From Streptomyces speibonae (GTDB taxonomy: Bacteria > Actinomycetota > Actinomycetes > Streptomycetales > Streptomycetaceae): a stretch of DNA of 5,091 nt. Positions within the stretch are counted from its first letter, which is position 1. Each line of letters starts with the position of its first letter. Below are positions 4,977-5,091 of the stretch, in pieces. Position numbers and translations under genes: made by a program. Location of the stretch: contig KL568548.1 in assembly GCA_000715605.1 (NCBI GenBank), positions 27,130-32,220 on the forward strand, given 5' to 3'. Under the pieces are notes generated by a model. The model was not told where the DNA came from and did no database searches. It saw nothing but the letters and a program-made list of their open reading frames with translations.

Positions 4977-5070
4977 GCCGCGCAGGCGGGTGTTCAGGCG
5001 GGCGGCCCGGCGGGTCAGGTGGTCGCGTTCGGCGAGGTCGGGGGCCTTGCGGGCCGCCTCGGCGTAGAGG
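4974..5070 (-). CDS. C-terminal fragment of a helical protein, cut by the contig end
   Basis: The 31 codons before the TGA at 4976-4974 read as good high-GC coding sequence on the minus strand. The peptide begins LYAEAARKAPDLAERDHLTR and ends in RAARLNTRLRG. Such an amphipathic, Arg/Ala-rich terminal helix with 'AER..L..RAARL' resembles the C-terminal end of TPR-like extensions in some actinobacterial ECF sigma factors (DUF6596 type). This is a weak resemblance in a very short piece, so I give no function. The 5' part is missing because genomic sequence ends at 5070, where adapter begins. A different reading frame that runs through the adapter should be ignored. Confidence 0.5.
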
Positions 5071-5091
5071 CTGTCTCTTATACACATCTCT
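5071..5091. other. Illumina Nextera (Tn5 mosaic-end) adapter remnant, not genomic
   Basis: CTGTCTCTTATACACATCT at 5071-5089 is exactly the 19-bp Tn5 mosaic end used in Nextera libraries. The next base (C) also matches the adapter, and the final T does not. It lies at the very end of the window, as expected for an untrimmed read at a contig end. Minus-strand gene prediction through it yields an artefactual protein starting MYKRQ. Confidence 0.97.

Noticed and set aside
4000..5067. 355-codon plus-strand open frame
   Set aside because: It is antisense to the clear GNAT enzyme and the membrane protein. Its composition is that of a high-GC shadow frame, with no recognisable motif.
1..5070. CRISPR arrays, tRNA or rRNA genes, insertion sequences, phage or integrase genes
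   Set aside because: Looked for on both strands. No spaced repeat array, cloverleaf, terminal inverted repeats around a transposase, or recombinase-like protein was seen.
4900..5085. 61-codon minus-strand frame starting MYKRQ
   Set aside because: Its start codon lies in adapter sequence, and its frame differs from the coding frame of the truncated gene at 4974-5070.

Overview
The window looks like chromosomal DNA from a high-GC actinomycete, most likely Streptomyces or a close relative. The reasons are a GC content of roughly 70 % by eye, strong G/C preference at third codon positions, GTG starts, AGGAG-type ribosome binding sites mixed with apparently leaderless genes, and the families present. 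The right end is a contig end. The last 21 bases are Illumina Nextera transposon-adapter sequence, so genomic DNA stops at about position 5070.

Layout, left to right. Positions 1-207 (+) hold the last 68 codons of an unrecognised protein. Positions 294-1187 (+) encode a secreted, probably lipid-anchored protein with a four-cysteine septum-formation-type domain. It converges, with 18 bp between stop codons, on an MFS drug-type exporter of the fosmidomycin-resistance (Fsr) type on the minus strand (1206-2393). That exporter is divergent from an AraC-family regulator with an N-terminal cupin sensor (2448-3191, +). The two starts are about 54 bp apart, so one short region should carry both promoters and the operator. 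Transporter and regulator probably form one inducible efflux unit.

Next is a two-gene plus-strand operon (3315-3611 and 3608-3895) with a GTGA overlap. The first product looks like the DUF6247 family. The second has the helix-helix-beta layout of a RelE/ParE-like toxin. This is a candidate type II toxin-antitoxin module, preceded by tandem GTAGGACA boxes that could be its operator. It is the least ordinary system in the window, although the assignment rests on pattern recognition only.

The right part is all minus strand. Reading from the contig end leftward, it has the C-terminal 31 codons of a helical protein (4974-5070), a RimJ/RimL-like GNAT acetyltransferase (4348-4890) with its ribosome binding site in a small hairpin loop, a 26-bp near-perfect palindrome (4315-4340), and a 105-aa three-helix membrane protein (3978-4295).

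No rRNA, tRNA, CRISPR array, insertion sequence or phage gene was seen. No stretch longer than about 125 bp lacks a gene.
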